Shown: one piece after another, positions 21,218 through 32,739 of the stretch
Layout: each line of letters begins with the position of its first letter
Numbering within the stretch: position 1 is the first letter of the stretch
From: Gnetum montanum
Lineage: Eukaryota; Streptophyta; Gnetopsida; Gnetales; Gnetaceae
Length of the DNA stretch: 64,000 nt
Direction of reading: 5' to 3'
Assembly (NCBI GenBank): GCA_015680685.1
Contig: MNCI01001480.1
Coordinates: 144,120 to 208,119, forward strand
The notes under the pieces: generated by a model
Seen by the model: the letters and a program-made list of their open reading frames with translations, nothing else
The model's database searches: none
What the model was told of the DNA's origin: nothing
Made by a program: the position numbers and the translations under genes

Positions 21218-23718
21218 CTAATTTTGGATAGAAGGGTGCTCCGAAGTGTTAGATGGTGGAGGAGTGTACATGGCCTCAACCACTTGTTGTTGTGAGAGTT
21301 TGTCTAGGCTTTTGGTTTTGAAGTAAGGTCTTCTCTTTTTACAGTTGTCAGAACCAACAGTAGGTTGGATATTTATAGCTCTTGCAGCGTGACGTTGTTG
21401 TGGTTGAGGAGGAAGTTCCCCTTGCATTGTTGGAGCAAGAGGTGTTACGGGGACTACTTATGGTGGAAGAGGTGTGGATGGATTAGGAGGATGGTGTGGG
21501 TATGGAGTGTCTCCCAGAGGAGAAGGATCCCTTTTGAAGTACTCTTGAACTTGGTAGTGATGGTTGGGAGTTGAGTGACTCATAGAGTCACTTGGAGAAA
21601 TCTACTGCTGCACATAATATCCATAAGGATCAAGCTACCGGTAAGGGTACTGATGTTATGGTGATGGCATCCCCCATGAATGTGGATATTGCCACTGGTG
21701 ATGTTATCCGATGGGCTGTGGTGGAGTTCCACTTGGATAATACGTTAGTGGTTGGTGGAACTACCTTGGGTTACCTTGTGGATAAGGTAACCTTTGGGGT
21801 GTTTTCTGTTGGTTAAGTCTTGGATTAAGCGCATACACCCTAGACTCCTGTAGATGTGAGATGATGGGGCAACATCCCTTAGGATGGTCATAGTGGCAGA
21901 TCTCACATCCATCATCATTTTCTATGTTAGAATCTACAGCCACATTGGAGTTAGTAATTTTTCCCTTACACTTGTTATGTGCAGGGCCTAAATCTCTCCA
22001 CTTTTTCTTACCTTTGTCACTACTTTGTTCTACCTTAGACTCTTCTATAATTTTTAAGATAGTTTCAATTTTAGAGTCTAAGGAACTCCATACGTCGTCT
22101 ACCTTAGTTGCTATTTCTATTGTTAATTTTTGGATCAGCAAGGTTTTCCGGTTCACCAACTCTTCGATTGGTGACTCATCCTCTTCATCACAAAATTTCA
22201 CTCCCTTCTTTCAAAGTGAGGGATCATGGTTGTACTCCTCCACACTTTCCCTTTTGTGTAGCTTACCTTCTTCATTTTCTACTTGCTCCAACAAGCTTTG
22301 TACTTCATGGGTTCTAAGTTTTGATAATCGCCCTTGGGCATAAGTCCCAAGGGTTCTCCTAGTTTCATGCCTTAACCCATCCACGATGTGGTGAAGTTGA
22401 TCCCGCTGAGCATACCCATGGCCCGGGCAACGATGTAACAATGTGTAATAGCGGGCCATGGCAGCATCCAAGGGTTCGTGATGACCTTTCTTCTAGCCTT
22501 GGATCTGCTTACACAAATTGGACACTTTGGAGTACGTTTGATACTTTTCGTTGAACAGTTCTAGCATCGTACTCCACCTCCTCATGGTTTCTGGTTCTAA
22601 TGACTGGTACCAGCTCTCTCTTTCTTTGGTGAGTGTCCTTGGGAACAACTTAAGTTTCTACCAATCACTATCTATATTCTGCAAGGCACAGGCATTGTGG
22701 AATTCCTGTAAATGATTTTGCAGATCAGCATTGTATCCCCCTTCAAATCGTGGGATATTTTTCATGTCTAATCGTTTGATCCGACTATCCTTTAAATGCC
22801 TTGTGAGAATCCTAACTACCTTTGTTATGTCAAGAATACTTCAAGTTGTGAGTAGGGGCTTATCATGATCATCTCTTTCATGATGCCTGTGATGTCTGTG
22901 TTGTTCCCTACTCTCCCTACATCCTTGCCCTTGTCCTCTCTCTTGACTTTCCCATCAAGGTCTCTCATCCTTTTTACTTTTATCCTCATCTTTATGTTCA
23001 TGGTGGCTGCGCCCAGATGTGGAAGGAGAGGGTGAGTGATGTGAAGAAGGGGAAGAAGAAGGGGAACCATTACCATGACAATGTTCTTTACCTTCTCTTC
23101 GGCTGCTACGGCCCCGATCATGGTGACGGTCTAAGTTCCCTTCCTTGGCATAAGTGGTTGTTTCCTCTGTGAACAGCCAGTGTTCACAGGCATCAGAACT
23201 AGGGATATGTATAGTTGATCATATGTTTTGATACCCTTCCTCCTCACCATCATTAGGAGGGGGAACATCATTTGTTAGAGAACCCATGATAAGGGGATTC
23301 TCATCTCCTATTTTGCTAAGGACGTGCAGGGCTTTGCCCTTCAGAAAAGTATGTTAACTCTCCTGCCTTAAGTCCCAAATACATTGGGCATCTGTGGGAT
23401 GATAATCCCTTGTGTCAAAGTCATCCATAATGTATTCCACAAATAGTTCTTGCATGCCAATCTATGCCAAGGCATGGAAGAGCATGTTAGGAATTGATCG
23501 ATCTGGGGGTAACACAATGTTACCTTGCAAATCTCTCCATCGCAGCTGCTCATCCTGATGGAGAATAAAAGTAAAGTTGGGAATATACTCATTGGGATGA
23601 GTATATGTCATTTTATATTATTGAGACACTGGCTGATTTTGGTTATGTTTTTTTTATGTTGCCAACTGTCTCGTGTATGATCCTTAGGTGGTGAGTTTCT
23701 CCTATGAGAAGAAGACAT
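21218..23718 (-). pseudogene. gag: Element D gag, partly open
   Basis: The likely start is at 23718 (MSSSHRRNSPPKD), the same start as in element B. The N-terminal block with WRDLQG-like text (about 23545) is followed by an Arg/Asp/Ser-rich stretch (about 23120-22850). The capsid block at 22471-22211 reads MDAAMARYYTLLHRCPGHGY... and TLGTYAQGRLSKL, as in the Retrotrans_gag domain. Then comes a Lys/Glu-rich linker ending in GCEICHYDHPKGCCPI (about 21910-21880, zinc-knuckle-like CxxC...H...C), and a Gln/Pro-rich tail. Stops or frame shifts separate the blocks. The 22201-21761 frame is open for 146 codons. Confidence 0.8.
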
Positions 23719-23840
23719 TTTTATCAGTGTGCTAAATTTATTGTATATAAATTTTTCCGTTGATTAACCCAAATGTTTGTTAAGGCTGACAACGATGTGA
23801 GTGATATCCCATATGTTCTATTCAGTGCACAAACACTTAG

Positions 23841-23858
23841 TCCCTGGCAACAACACCA
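23841..23858 (-). other. Element D primer-binding site (tRNA-Asp type)
   Basis: The minus strand reads TGGTGTTGTTGCCAGGGA, one base from the LTR. It matches the plant tRNA-Asp complement except for transitions. Confidence 0.8.
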
Positions 23859-23859
23859 A

Positions 23860-24803
23860 TGATGAGTGGTGAGGTACCCCTACACTCAACCATACGAAAC
23901 AAGCATAGCACGCGTGATCCGGTCGAACTCCACAGACTAAATGCCTAAACACCCCATGGAACACTTGGGGTTAATCATTTGTTGTCTTCCCAGACTTACT
24001 TGTTGTCACGGTGTATGGTTAAGTAAGTTCGAGGTATATGATTTTTATGGTCTTTTGTGGTTTTTCTCCTATGCTAAAGGGTGAAGGGTTGAGAGAACTA
24101 ACTAACTCTAACTAAGGACCTAAGTCTAAACTAAGTAGCATTAGCATCTATTCCCACTTACCGTACACACCCTGAACTATGCAACTGTGGCTACCAAATG
24201 CTAATCATTATTGGGATCACCACACGTAACGTACGTGCTCGAAGTGGTCGTATTGAGGCACTTAACTAGCCTAAACATGATGAGCAGCCGATTCCTTGAC
24301 TATTCGTACACACCCGTAGATGGTCGTAATCAATTCGTACTCATCCCGCATTCTAGGAGTTGAGGGTGAGAGAGACTAATCACGATGAGTAGCTAATTCC
24401 TTGATTAACCGTACACATTCGTCAATGCTCGTAATCAAGTCGTACTCATGCCGTGCTAATGCAGGTAATAAATAACAGGTAAGAAATAACATGTAATAAA
24501 CCTATTCCATGCACTGCAAGGTTTATCCACAAAGCTCGTCTTTATTGCCGTACACAACTTGCGTTCAAGTACAAAGCTACTCAAATAAAGATCTGTTTAC
24601 TTGGGGACTCCTACTACGGGCACATGGAAAATATTCTCTCTCTGGAGTGATCAAACTGCCAGAGTTTCCCTACTTTAAGCCTAGGATGGGAAATAAGGGG
24701 AGTGCCGCCTCTTATTTATAGATTTGATGGTGGACCACGATATCATGTACGCGATATCGCAGGGGACGACATGATATCACGTACGCGATATCGTGTCTCA
24801 TCA
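23860..24803 (-). repeat. Element D 5' LTR
   Basis: Same termini as its partner (TGATGAG...CTCATCA on the plus strand). A TATA box (TATAAATA on the minus strand) lies at about 24713-24720. It is about 50 bases shorter than the 3' LTR, and the missing part is inside the GATATC palindrome array (24738-24795). Confidence 0.92.
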
Positions 24804-24808
24804 ATGAA

Positions 24809-25300
24809 AGAATAACAATAAAACTTAAAGGAAAAATTTTACAAGACAACAATTAGGTCTACTATCTTATATGGTACTAAATGTTAGGCAATATAAAAGA
24901 GGCATGAACAACAAATCAATATGGCAAAAATGTGAATGCTTCAATAGATGTTGAATGTTACTAGAAGAGATAAACTACATAATACAAATACTAGGGAAAG
25001 AATTAGAGTGACTTCTATTTTTGATAATCTACAATAGTAGTGGCTTAGATGGTTTTGGACATATGCAATGAAGATCAAATAATGAGCCTATAAACAATGG
25101 TTATTACATCATTATTCTAGGAAAGCCACTAAAAGGAAGATTAAAGAAGACATGGGAAAAAATGACTAAAGATAATCTAAAGAAACTACAAATAAATAAA
25201 GATCTAGCTCTTCATAAAGGTGAATAGTGAAAAAGGAACTTATTTAGACAACCCCATTTTGTTGGGACAAGGGTAGGATGATGATGACGATGACTATTTT
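24809..25300 (+). pseudogene. RTE-type LINE, C-terminal segment and 3' tail
   Basis: Continues the LINE after element D: KLKGKILQ, then text matching the RTE C-terminus, including GRLKKTWEKMTKDNLKK (about 25137-25185) and LQINKDLALHKGE (about 25185-25225). It ends in GTTGGGACAAGGGTAGGATG followed by ATGATGACGATGAC, the typical 3' tail of plant RTE LINEs (a short repeat rather than poly-A). Stops break the frame. Confidence 0.85.
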
Positions 25301-25304
25301 ATAA

Positions 25305-25440
25305 AATAAGAAGTGAAGAAGAGGAAATAAATCCATTACAAGTTGAATTAAATAATCAAATGAAAAATTTATTAACAAAACCTTTTTTGCATTGTAGGAC
25401 TAAATACCTTTGCCAAAGTATAGACATCATGAAGATGACA
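25305..25440 (+). pseudogene. rnh: Element F RNase H C-terminal end, second part
   Basis: After the LINE tail the frame gives INPLQVELNNQMKNLLTKPF, matching the end of Copia RNase H (usually ...NQLADIFTKPL). It completes the domain interrupted at 16802, showing that LINE and element D both sit inside element F. Confidence 0.75.
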
Positions 25441-25576
25441 TACATAAGAAGGCAATAGGAAGAGCCTTGCATTCCATCCTAAAGGAACAACTATTAATAA
25501 AGTGTGCAATGCAAGAAACATTAGGAAACAAAGGTTTATAATATTCTTGTCATTACTTGTGGGAAGAAGAAAGTTT

Positions 25577-25882
25577 TGTAGAAATTATGAATTGATGGAT
25601 GGATGTACTTGATTTTGGTTTGAATTCATCACTTTTTAAAAATTTCTTCTCATTTTTATTAGTGGGGAATGACTTTTTCTTAATTTCTAGAATTTTCCTA
25701 ATAAAATTCTATATAAACTAAGGTAATACTACATTGTAAATGATCTATTTTCTACCAATAAAGTTGATGTATGAATTTTCTTACAAATCTATGACCTTTC
25801 ATATTACTTTCTTTTCTCTCATTCATACAATCATTATTATTATCAACTATCATTTTCAATAATTAATTTATTATCGTTACCA
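25577..25882 (+). repeat. Element F 3' LTR
   Basis: It begins about TGTAGAAATTATG after a purine-rich run GGGAAGAAGAAAG (25561-25573, likely polypurine tract) and ends ATCGTTACCA. It is similar to 15581-15873. A possible TATA-like box (CTATATAAACT) is at about 25710. Confidence 0.65.
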
Positions 25883-26784
25883 TTGAGGTAATAACATTCC
25901 TTACCTTTAAATTATTCATGAAAGACTTCTTGTCATCTTCATCCTAGCTTACCATTACTTTTGATATACTATGGATTCCTCAATCACAGTCTCCCACATA
26001 TCAAACTCAAACAATTCTAAATAGGTTATTACACAACCTTCAAAAGGCATAGATAGTGCCATTAAAAGAGGTGGTTATGTAAGCAATGTCCCTTCTATCC
26101 TTTCATTTCACAAGGTTATTAAATTTTGTAATGATCACCAATCTTTGATACTACTTGTGGATCAATGAAATTAGAATGTGAGGATGAATGTGTTCCAAAT
26201 AGAATTTAAACTTAAAAATAAATACAAAGAATTATTTAAACTAAATACACAAATGAAACTCACTCATCAAAATGTGTGGTAAAGCTCACCACCTTTATAT
26301 TGTTGAAATCAAATACTAGCAGTAGAGAATACCAAGATGGCATATCCTCAAATGCTACACACTCCTCACAAGATGAACAAATCTTTAAGCTTGGTACCTC
26401 ATAGGACTCATAAGAACCTTGCAAGACTAAGAATAAATGTGGTGCTCTCACAAAATATACATATAATCCCCCATTGTAAAACCACAAGCACCTGGCCACC
26501 CAAGTGAAAAACCACTTAGTGTAAACAAAATAACAAACACTTGGCTACCTAAGTAGAGAATTTGTTAGGGCTACAAAGTAGATCTTTTCCTAGAGATGAT
26601 CTAAGTTCCTCAAAGTAAAGAGAATTACTACAATAGAAAGTGTAGAGAGTGATCCACACATAGAATATATAAAACCTAAGAGCAAGAACTAAGACACTAT
26701 GAATCCAAATATAAAAGCCATAGTTGAATAGAATGTGAACCCTACAAATGATAGATTAATTAATGCAATACATTCAAAACCTTG
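25883..26784. other. Unassigned spacer between elements F and C
   Basis: No gene or mobile-element end is recognised. It is the target into which element C inserted; the sequence resumes at 36624 after C. Confidence 0.5.
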
Positions 26785-26789
26785 TGATG

Positions 26790-26821
26790 AGCCACGATAT
26801 CACATCTGTGATATCGTGGCT
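26790..26821. repeat. 32-bp inverted repeat at the start of element C U3
   Basis: Two 15-base arms, AGCCACGATATCACA and its exact reverse complement, separated by TC. Each arm holds a GATATC site. The related 3' LTR copy (35833 onward) has lost most of one arm. Confidence 0.93.
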
Positions 26822-26867
26822 TTCCATGTGATATCATGTACGCAATATCACAACCTACCTCATTGCC

Positions 26868-26875
26868 TATAAATA
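26868..26875 (+). promoter_or_regulatory. TATA box of element C 5' LTR
   Basis: TATAAATA in CCTATAAATAAGAGG, conserved in the other C-type LTRs (35896-35903) and in complement in D (24713-24720). RNA start would be expected about 30 bases downstream. Confidence 0.75.
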
Positions 26876-27590
26876 AGAGGCGGGCACACTTGGTTTGCAT
26901 AGTTAGTCTTAGTCCCTTACCCAAACTCTTGCCTTGTCTCCCTCTTAGAGTTAGATTTATTTCTGTGTGCCCACAGCAGGAGTCATAAAGTGAACAGATC
27001 TTTATTTGAGCATTGTCTACCTAAGCACACCTTGTGTACGACAATAAAGATGAACTTTGTGATAAACCTTGCAACATTCAGAATAGATTAATTAATGTTA
27101 ATTACTATTACTTAATGCTTTCCTTAGTTAATTAATGATTCTCTCTCACCCTACAACTCTCCTAAGTAAGCACACATAGTACGATCACATCGAGCATGCA
27201 TGTAACACTTGGTAACCTAGTAATGATTAGCATTTGGTAATCCCAGCAGTGTTGCACTGGTTCAAGATGTGTACGACAAGTGAGAACGGATACTGGTGTT
27301 AGGATCAGTTAGAGCCTAGTTAATAAGTAGTCAAATTAAATTAGTTACTTAGTTATCTCTCTCCTCCCTTATTAGCAGCAAGACATAAAAGCACAAAAAA
27401 GTATAAAAAGCATATGCCTCAAGTTTACTTAACCATACAATCGTGACATACAAGTAAGCTTGGGAAGATAATGATTGATCAACCCATGCTTGTTCCACAA
27501 AGATGCATAAGCACTTAGTCCTTGGAATTCAACTAGATCATGTGTGGATGCTTGTATTCGTATGGTTGAGCATGCCTCACCACTCATCAT

Positions 27591-27609
27591 TGGCATCGCT
27601 GCCAAGGAC
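27591..27609 (+). other. Element C primer-binding site (tRNA-Asp type)
   Basis: TGGCATCGCTGCCAAGGAC starts one base after the LTR. It matches the plant tRNA-Asp 3' complement TGGCGCCGTTGCCGGGGA with a few transitions. Confidence 0.85.
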
Positions 27610-27727
27610 TTTGTTGTTTGTGTGCTAACCAGAACATAGGAAATCTTTCACATTGTTGGAACGAACCCTTGGGATTGGTTAAAGAAAAATAATAAATAAT
27701 AATACATTGCACACTAAATAGACAATC

Positions 27728-30050
27728 ATGTTTCCTTCTTTGTAAAAAAGTGTTTCATTGCCTAGGTCTGATACAAGGAACAATCGGAGGTGTAGTACAC
27801 ATGATAATCTTCTAGTTCCTTAACAGTTTCATGTGGTATATGTTCATCTTGATGAATATGTACCAAACTTTACCTTTATCCTCCACCAGGATGAACAACT
27901 ATGTTGGAAAGATTTAGAAGGTAACATAGTGTTACCTCTTAATTGCTCTGTCCTGGGCATGCTTCTTTGTGATCTCACATGAATTGGTATGCATCACTTA
28001 CAGGCAAAGTATGTTATGCATGATCATGACTCGAGAGAGTATTGACCCACAAAGGCACAGCATCAAAGGGATTTACAACAGGAGAGAAGTCATGAATCCA
28101 TGAAGGGTAAGTTGTCATAGAATATTCCACATGTCCTAAGTGAAACTATCCATAACCCAATGATGTTCCTCCCATTGACTTCGGTCAAGGGGTTGAGTAT
28201 CAAAATTTTTACTCAACTATCCATAACCCAGATTCTGGTACCAACAGACATAAAGGGCCTAAGAAAGGAACATGAATGCATGACAAAGATGGACATTTTG
28301 ATTGTAACTACGATCAGGGCCATGACCATCGAAGAGAAGGAAGTAGGCACTGACATGGTGATGATACTCCTTTTTCTTCACCTTCATCATCTCCTTCACC
28401 CTCTCCTTTAGGATCTAGATGCAATCACAAAGAAAAAGACCATGGGAATAAGGGTAAGAAAAATGGGAGTCATAGAAAAAATAGTCAAGAAAGGGGATGA
28501 GGGCACTCTAGAGAAACACACTGTGAAAGAAGGGAAAGTAGGAAACAACATAGGCATCATAGACACCACAGACGAGATGATCACGATGAACCCCTACTCG
28601 CTACTTGAAGTATGCTAGACATAATTGAGGCTATCAGAATCCCAACAAGGCACCAAAAAGATAGTAGGATCAAGAGATTAAGCATGAACAACATCCCATA
28701 ATTTGAAGGAGGGTACAACGTTGATCCTCAAAATCATCTACAAGAATTTCATGATGCATGTGCCTTACAAAACATAGAAAGTGAATGGCAAAAAAAATAA
28801 GTTATTCCCATAGACACTAGTCAAAGAAGCGGAGATCTGGTACCAGTCCTTAGAATTGGAATCCATTCGTAGGTGAAGTACCATGTTAGAATTGTTCAAT
28901 GATAAGTACCAAATGTACTCCCAAGTGTCCAACCTACGAAAGCAAATCCAAGGATGGAAACAAGGAGGCCATGAACCCTTGGATGCTACGATGGGTTGAT
29001 ATTATGCATTGTTACATCGTTGTCTTGGCCATGGTTATTCACAGTGGGATCAACTACGCCATCTCGTAGATGGGCTTAGGTATGAAACACAAAGAACCCT
29101 TGGGACGTATGCCCAAGGGAGGCTATCTAAGCTTAGGATCCATCAAGTTCAAAGATTATTGGAGCAAGTTACTAAAGAAGAAAGTGAGTTAAGGAAAAGA
29201 AAGAGTGTGAAGGAATATAACAGAGATCCTTCCCTCCAAAAGAGGGGAGTAAGATTCTGTGAGGATGAAGAAGAGTCACCACTCGAAGAGATGGTGAATA
29301 GGAAAACCTTTCCTATCCAAAAATTAGCATCGAAAGTATTAGCCAAGGTAGAAAAAATGTGGGATTCCCTAGATGATAGATTTCAAACCGTTCTTAAAAT
29401 AGAAGAGGAGTCTAGAGAGCAAGGTAGTGATCATGAAAAAAGAAAAAAGAGAGAAATTGAACATGCACGTAACAAGGGTAAGGGAAGAGTTTCCATCATT
29501 GAAGAGGTTGTGGATTTGGATACAGACAATGATAGTGGATGTGAGATATGATAATATGACCACCCTAAGGGATGTTGCCCTATAATCTCACATCGACAGG
29601 AGTCTGGGGTGTATGCACTCAACCCATGATTAAACAAAAGGCAAACACCCCAAAGGTTACCTTATCCTCAAGGTAACCCAAGCCAGTTCCACCAACCCAT
29701 AACATATTATTCAAGTGGAACTCCACCACAACTGATTGAGTAGTATCAACAATGACAGTACCCATAATCATGGGGAATGCCACTACCACGACAACAGTAT
29801 CCTTACCGGCAACCTTACCTGTATGGATATTACATGCAACAACCAGTCTCTCCATGTGACTCTACTACTCACATCACTCTTCAACCTCACTACCAAGCCT
29901 ATGAGTATTATAGGACTCCTCCTAGGGGTGATGTTCCACAAACATACCATCCTTCTCATTCGGTTGCACCTCTTCCACCCTTAACTCCATTACCACCTTC
30001 TCCAGCTATGTAGGATGAAATCCCTACCCAGCCATAGCAACGTAACATCA
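27728..30050 (+). pseudogene. gag: Element C gag, decayed
   Basis: The likely start is near 27728. The N-terminal block (about 27830-27960) matches element B's DEYIPSFTFILHQDEQLRW in shifted frames. An Arg/Asp/His-rich stretch follows (28200-28620). The capsid domain starts near 28690; its best open piece is at 29009-29551 with MLHRCLGHGYSQWDQL, RTLGTYAQGRLSKL, then a charged linker and GCEI at the start of the zinc-knuckle-like block (about 29540-29580, one Cys replaced by a stop). A Gln/Pro/Tyr-rich tail runs to about 30010. Gag forms the particle shell; this copy is not translatable as one protein. Confidence 0.85.
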
Positions 30051-30094
30051 AAAGGGCTATTAACCCTCAACCTACTATTGGTTTTGACAACCGC

Positions 30095-30730
30095 ATGAAG
30101 AAAAGACCTTTCTTTAGTACCAATAGTCCAACTAAGTCCTTCCAACCACAAGCAGTTGATTCTTCAGCCGCCTCACTATCACTTGAAGCTTCGGAGCTCC
30201 CTTCAACCCAAAAATTATGCTCAATGCATATAGTTATGTTAACTCATGTCATCACTGATTGGATAAAAGCTGGTCATCTTCCTAGGAAATTCTCTGATCC
30301 CGGAAGTCCTTTGATATATCTACAAATTGCTGGAAATGAGCCATGCAAGGCTCTTTTGGATTCAGGTTCTAGTGTCAACTTGATTTCTCAAGAAATGTAC
30401 AAGGCCTAGAACCTACCTCCACTAAAAAAGAGTAACATTCATTTAGAGTTGGTCAACCAATCCATCACTATCTTGTTGGGACTAGTTGAGAACATTGTCA
30501 CCATCATTTGTGGATGGTCATATCTAGCCGACTTCCTAGTAATTCAAGTGAACAACGGTAAGGGGGACTTCCCAATCATAATGGGAAGAGCATCGATAAG
30601 CATAATTGATGTGTGCCTAGGAATCCACAATCTTTCCCTGGAAATATCAAAGGAAAATACATTTGGAAATATCGAGAAGAAGAAAGTTCCATGCATCGCA
30701 TATAGTGAAACAGGGTGTAATTGCATGTAG
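30095..30730 (+). pseudogene. pro: Element C aspartic protease, near-intact active site
   Basis: The first frame, 30095-30409, ends with EPCKALLDSGSSVNLISQE, holding the catalytic Asp-Ser-Gly of retrotransposon proteases. A TAG at 30407-30409 breaks it. The second frame (30449-30730) carries the C-terminal half with GLVENIVTIICGWSYLADF and the flap-like PIIMGR. It would process Gag-Pol. C is the only copy here that keeps Asp-Ser-Gly. Confidence 0.85.
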
Positions 30731-30999
30731 AAGTCATGGTTTGTACAACGTTTAACATTTCCTACATGTAATCAGTGTGCACAAGTGACTGATATACAAA
30801 GATGCTTGTATGTAGCAGCCACAAGACAAGAAGGAACCCAGTGGCTGATAACTTATCAAGAGAGTAGTTCAACTATATGCATGGAACCAACTGAGGGTTT
30901 AACTTGCGCTTACATCGATAACATAGACACATTAGAGCAAGTCCATTACCAACTTCCACGTCTTGACCTTGAAAATATCAACTAAGGGAAGTTGGAAAT

Positions 31000-32110
31000 C
31001 CATGATAAGTTTAAGCAAGAGCCCCTTGATTTAAAACCATTACCCACTAGTATGGAATACATGTTTCTCAAGAATGGAAAACTGGTAATTATCAATGCAA
31101 AGCTTGCTCCTCAATAGAAAGAAAGACTACTGAAGGTGATAAACAAATGGTTGAAAGCCTTCACTTGGTTATATCCCAAATTAACTAGAATAGATCCTAG
31201 GATATACCATCATAGAATTTACACCAACCCCTCCATGAAGCCTTGAAGACAACTACAGAGGCAATTAAACCCAAAGCTTAATCAAGTGGTTAAGGAAGAA
31301 ATCGAACAACTTCTAAAAGCTAGGTTCATATACCCCATTGCTGATAGTGAATGGATTAGTCCCTTAGTTATTGTGCCAAAAATGGGAGGTAAATGGAGGG
31401 TGTGCATAGATTTTAGGCTATTAAATATGGCAACATTCAAAGACCACTTTTTGTTGCCATTTATAGACCAAGTCTTAGACACCATTGCAGGGCATCGCTA
31501 CTATAGTTTTCTGGATGGCTACAATCAATACAACCAAATACAAGTAGCCCCAAAAAACAAGTCAAGACTATGTTCACTAGTCCTTGGGGAACATTTTCAT
31601 ACAAACATATGTCATTTGGCTTATGAAATGCCCCTACAATGTTTCAACGATTAGTTCTAAGCATATTCCAGCAACAGATAGGAAATGGTGTGGAGGTCTT
31701 CATGGACGACTTTTCCACCTACAGAGACAACTTTGATCAAGCCTTGGACCGGTTAGAGAAAGTATTAAAATGATGTGTAGAAACCAATTTAAGGCTCAAC
31801 TGGTAGAAAAGCCATTTAATGGTCTAAGAAGGCGTAGTATTAGGGCATAAGATCCCACAAACAGGGATAGCGTTAGACCCTGAAAAGATCAAAGTTATCC
31901 AAGGAATTACCCATCAACCAGAAACTGTAAAAGATATCTGGTCATTCCTTGGACACAATGGCTACTACAGAAGGTTTATTGAGAACTTTTCTAAGGTTGC
32001 AAAATCATTGGTTTAACTAACAAAAAAGGATGTACCTTTTGAATGGACTAGGGAATGCGAACTAACTTTTCAAACTTTAAAACAAAAGCTGGTAGAAACA
32101 CCTATCCTAT
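31000..32110 (+). pseudogene. rt: Element C reverse transcriptase, decayed
   Basis: The open piece 31286-31654 carries VKEEIEQLLKARFIYPIADS, WISPLVIVPKMGGKWRVCID, FRLLN, and YSFLDGYNQYNQI, the N-terminal RT motifs. A frameshift follows, then EVFMDDFSTY at about 31693-31722 with both catalytic Asp residues. Next come ETNLRLN and LGHNGYYRRFI-type text (about 31940-31985). Copying of RNA into DNA would be its role. Stops at several former Gln codons and at least one frameshift disable it. Confidence 0.88.
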
Positions 32111-32129
32111 AAGCTCCTAACTAGTCTAG

Positions 32130-32505
32130 GCCATTTCACATAATGATTGATGTGTCCAACTATGCTTTAGGAATTGTACTTACACAGTTAGATGATCAAA
32201 AAAAATCCTTATTACATTCACTATGCAAGTAGAAGTATTGTTGGTGCACAACTTTACTACACTACAATAGAGAAAGAATTAATGGTTGTAGTGTTTGCAC
32301 TAGAAAAATTTAGGCAATATGTCTTGGGCTATAAGGTATTCATACACATGGATCATAGTGCAATAAGGTTCCTAATGAATAAACCAATGGTGATCCCTTA
32401 CATCATATGATTACTTGTAATCTTACAAGAGTTCGATCTTATGATGATCAATCGTAAAGGCATCGAGAACGTAGTTGCTGATCATTTATCTTGGTTGCGA
32501 TAGTA
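32130..32505 (+). pseudogene. rnh: Element C RNase H, decayed
   Basis: IDVSNYALGIVLTQLDDQ (about 32145-32200) holds the first Asp. After a frameshift, 32192-32410 gives TIEKELMVVVFALEKFRQY and FIHMDHSAIRFLMNK with the Glu and third Asp. It ends at IENVVADHLS (about 32460-32490), the VADHLS motif typical of the Athila/Tat branch. Confidence 0.87.
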
Positions 32506-32739
32506 AAAAAAAGAGGATGAGTATCCAATTTTTGATTATTTCCTAGATGAACTCCTCTTTGCAGGTGTAGTGAATAATCAATTAACCATGGAGATAAACT
32601 AGTATAGTAGCATTCTCACCTATCTTGTTACACAACAAACACCACAAGCGTTTAACGCTAAAAAGAAACAACAATTTCTCCATTGAACCAAGTATTTTAT
32701 GGAAATCAATGGGCAACTTTACAAAGTATGTCTTGATGG

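Larger units (their letters stand above)
18250..24803 (-). mobile_element. Element D: non-autonomous Ty3/gypsy element, gag without pol
   Basis: It is bounded by two LTRs in the same orientation (18250-19243 and 23860-24803) and flanked on both sides by ATGAA (18245-18249 and 24804-24808), a perfect 5-bp target duplication. The order on the minus strand is 5' LTR, tRNA-Asp primer site, gag, start of protease, then directly the post-integrase region, polypurine tract and 3' LTR. RT, RNase H and integrase are absent. The join lies inside the protease just after VNLIS (about 21046). It inserted into the RTE LINE; removing D and one copy of ATGAA restores the LINE text across the site. Confidence 0.93.
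15581..25882 (+). mobile_element. Element F: Copia-type element, gutted and twice nested into
   Basis: Two similar LTRs of about 300 bases (15581-15873 and 25577-25882) enclose a primer-binding site of the initiator-Met type, a gag N-terminal scrap, and the C-terminal end of RT/RNase H. The whole middle of the polyprotein (gag end, protease, integrase, most of RT) is deleted. The RNase H end is split by the RTE LINE at about 16803, and its last part resumes near 25310. F is therefore the outermost, oldest layer of the nest. Confidence 0.75.
26785..27589 (+). repeat. Element C 5' LTR
   Basis: It runs TGATGAGCCACGATATCAC...CACCACTCATCA. U3 opens with a 32-bp inverted repeat (26790-26821). The TATA box TATAAATA is at 26868-26875, and a polyadenylation signal AATAAA is at 27043-27048. 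The 3' end carries the block CGTATGGTTGAG shared by the LTRs here. Confidence 0.95.

Noticed and set aside
21924-22343. 139-codon plus-strand frame, Ser/Leu-rich
   Set aside because: Exact antisense of the element D gag linker and capsid; the minus-strand frame carries the recognisable motifs.
30544-30758. Minus-strand frames opposite the element C protease
   Set aside because: Antisense shadows of the protease coding strand.
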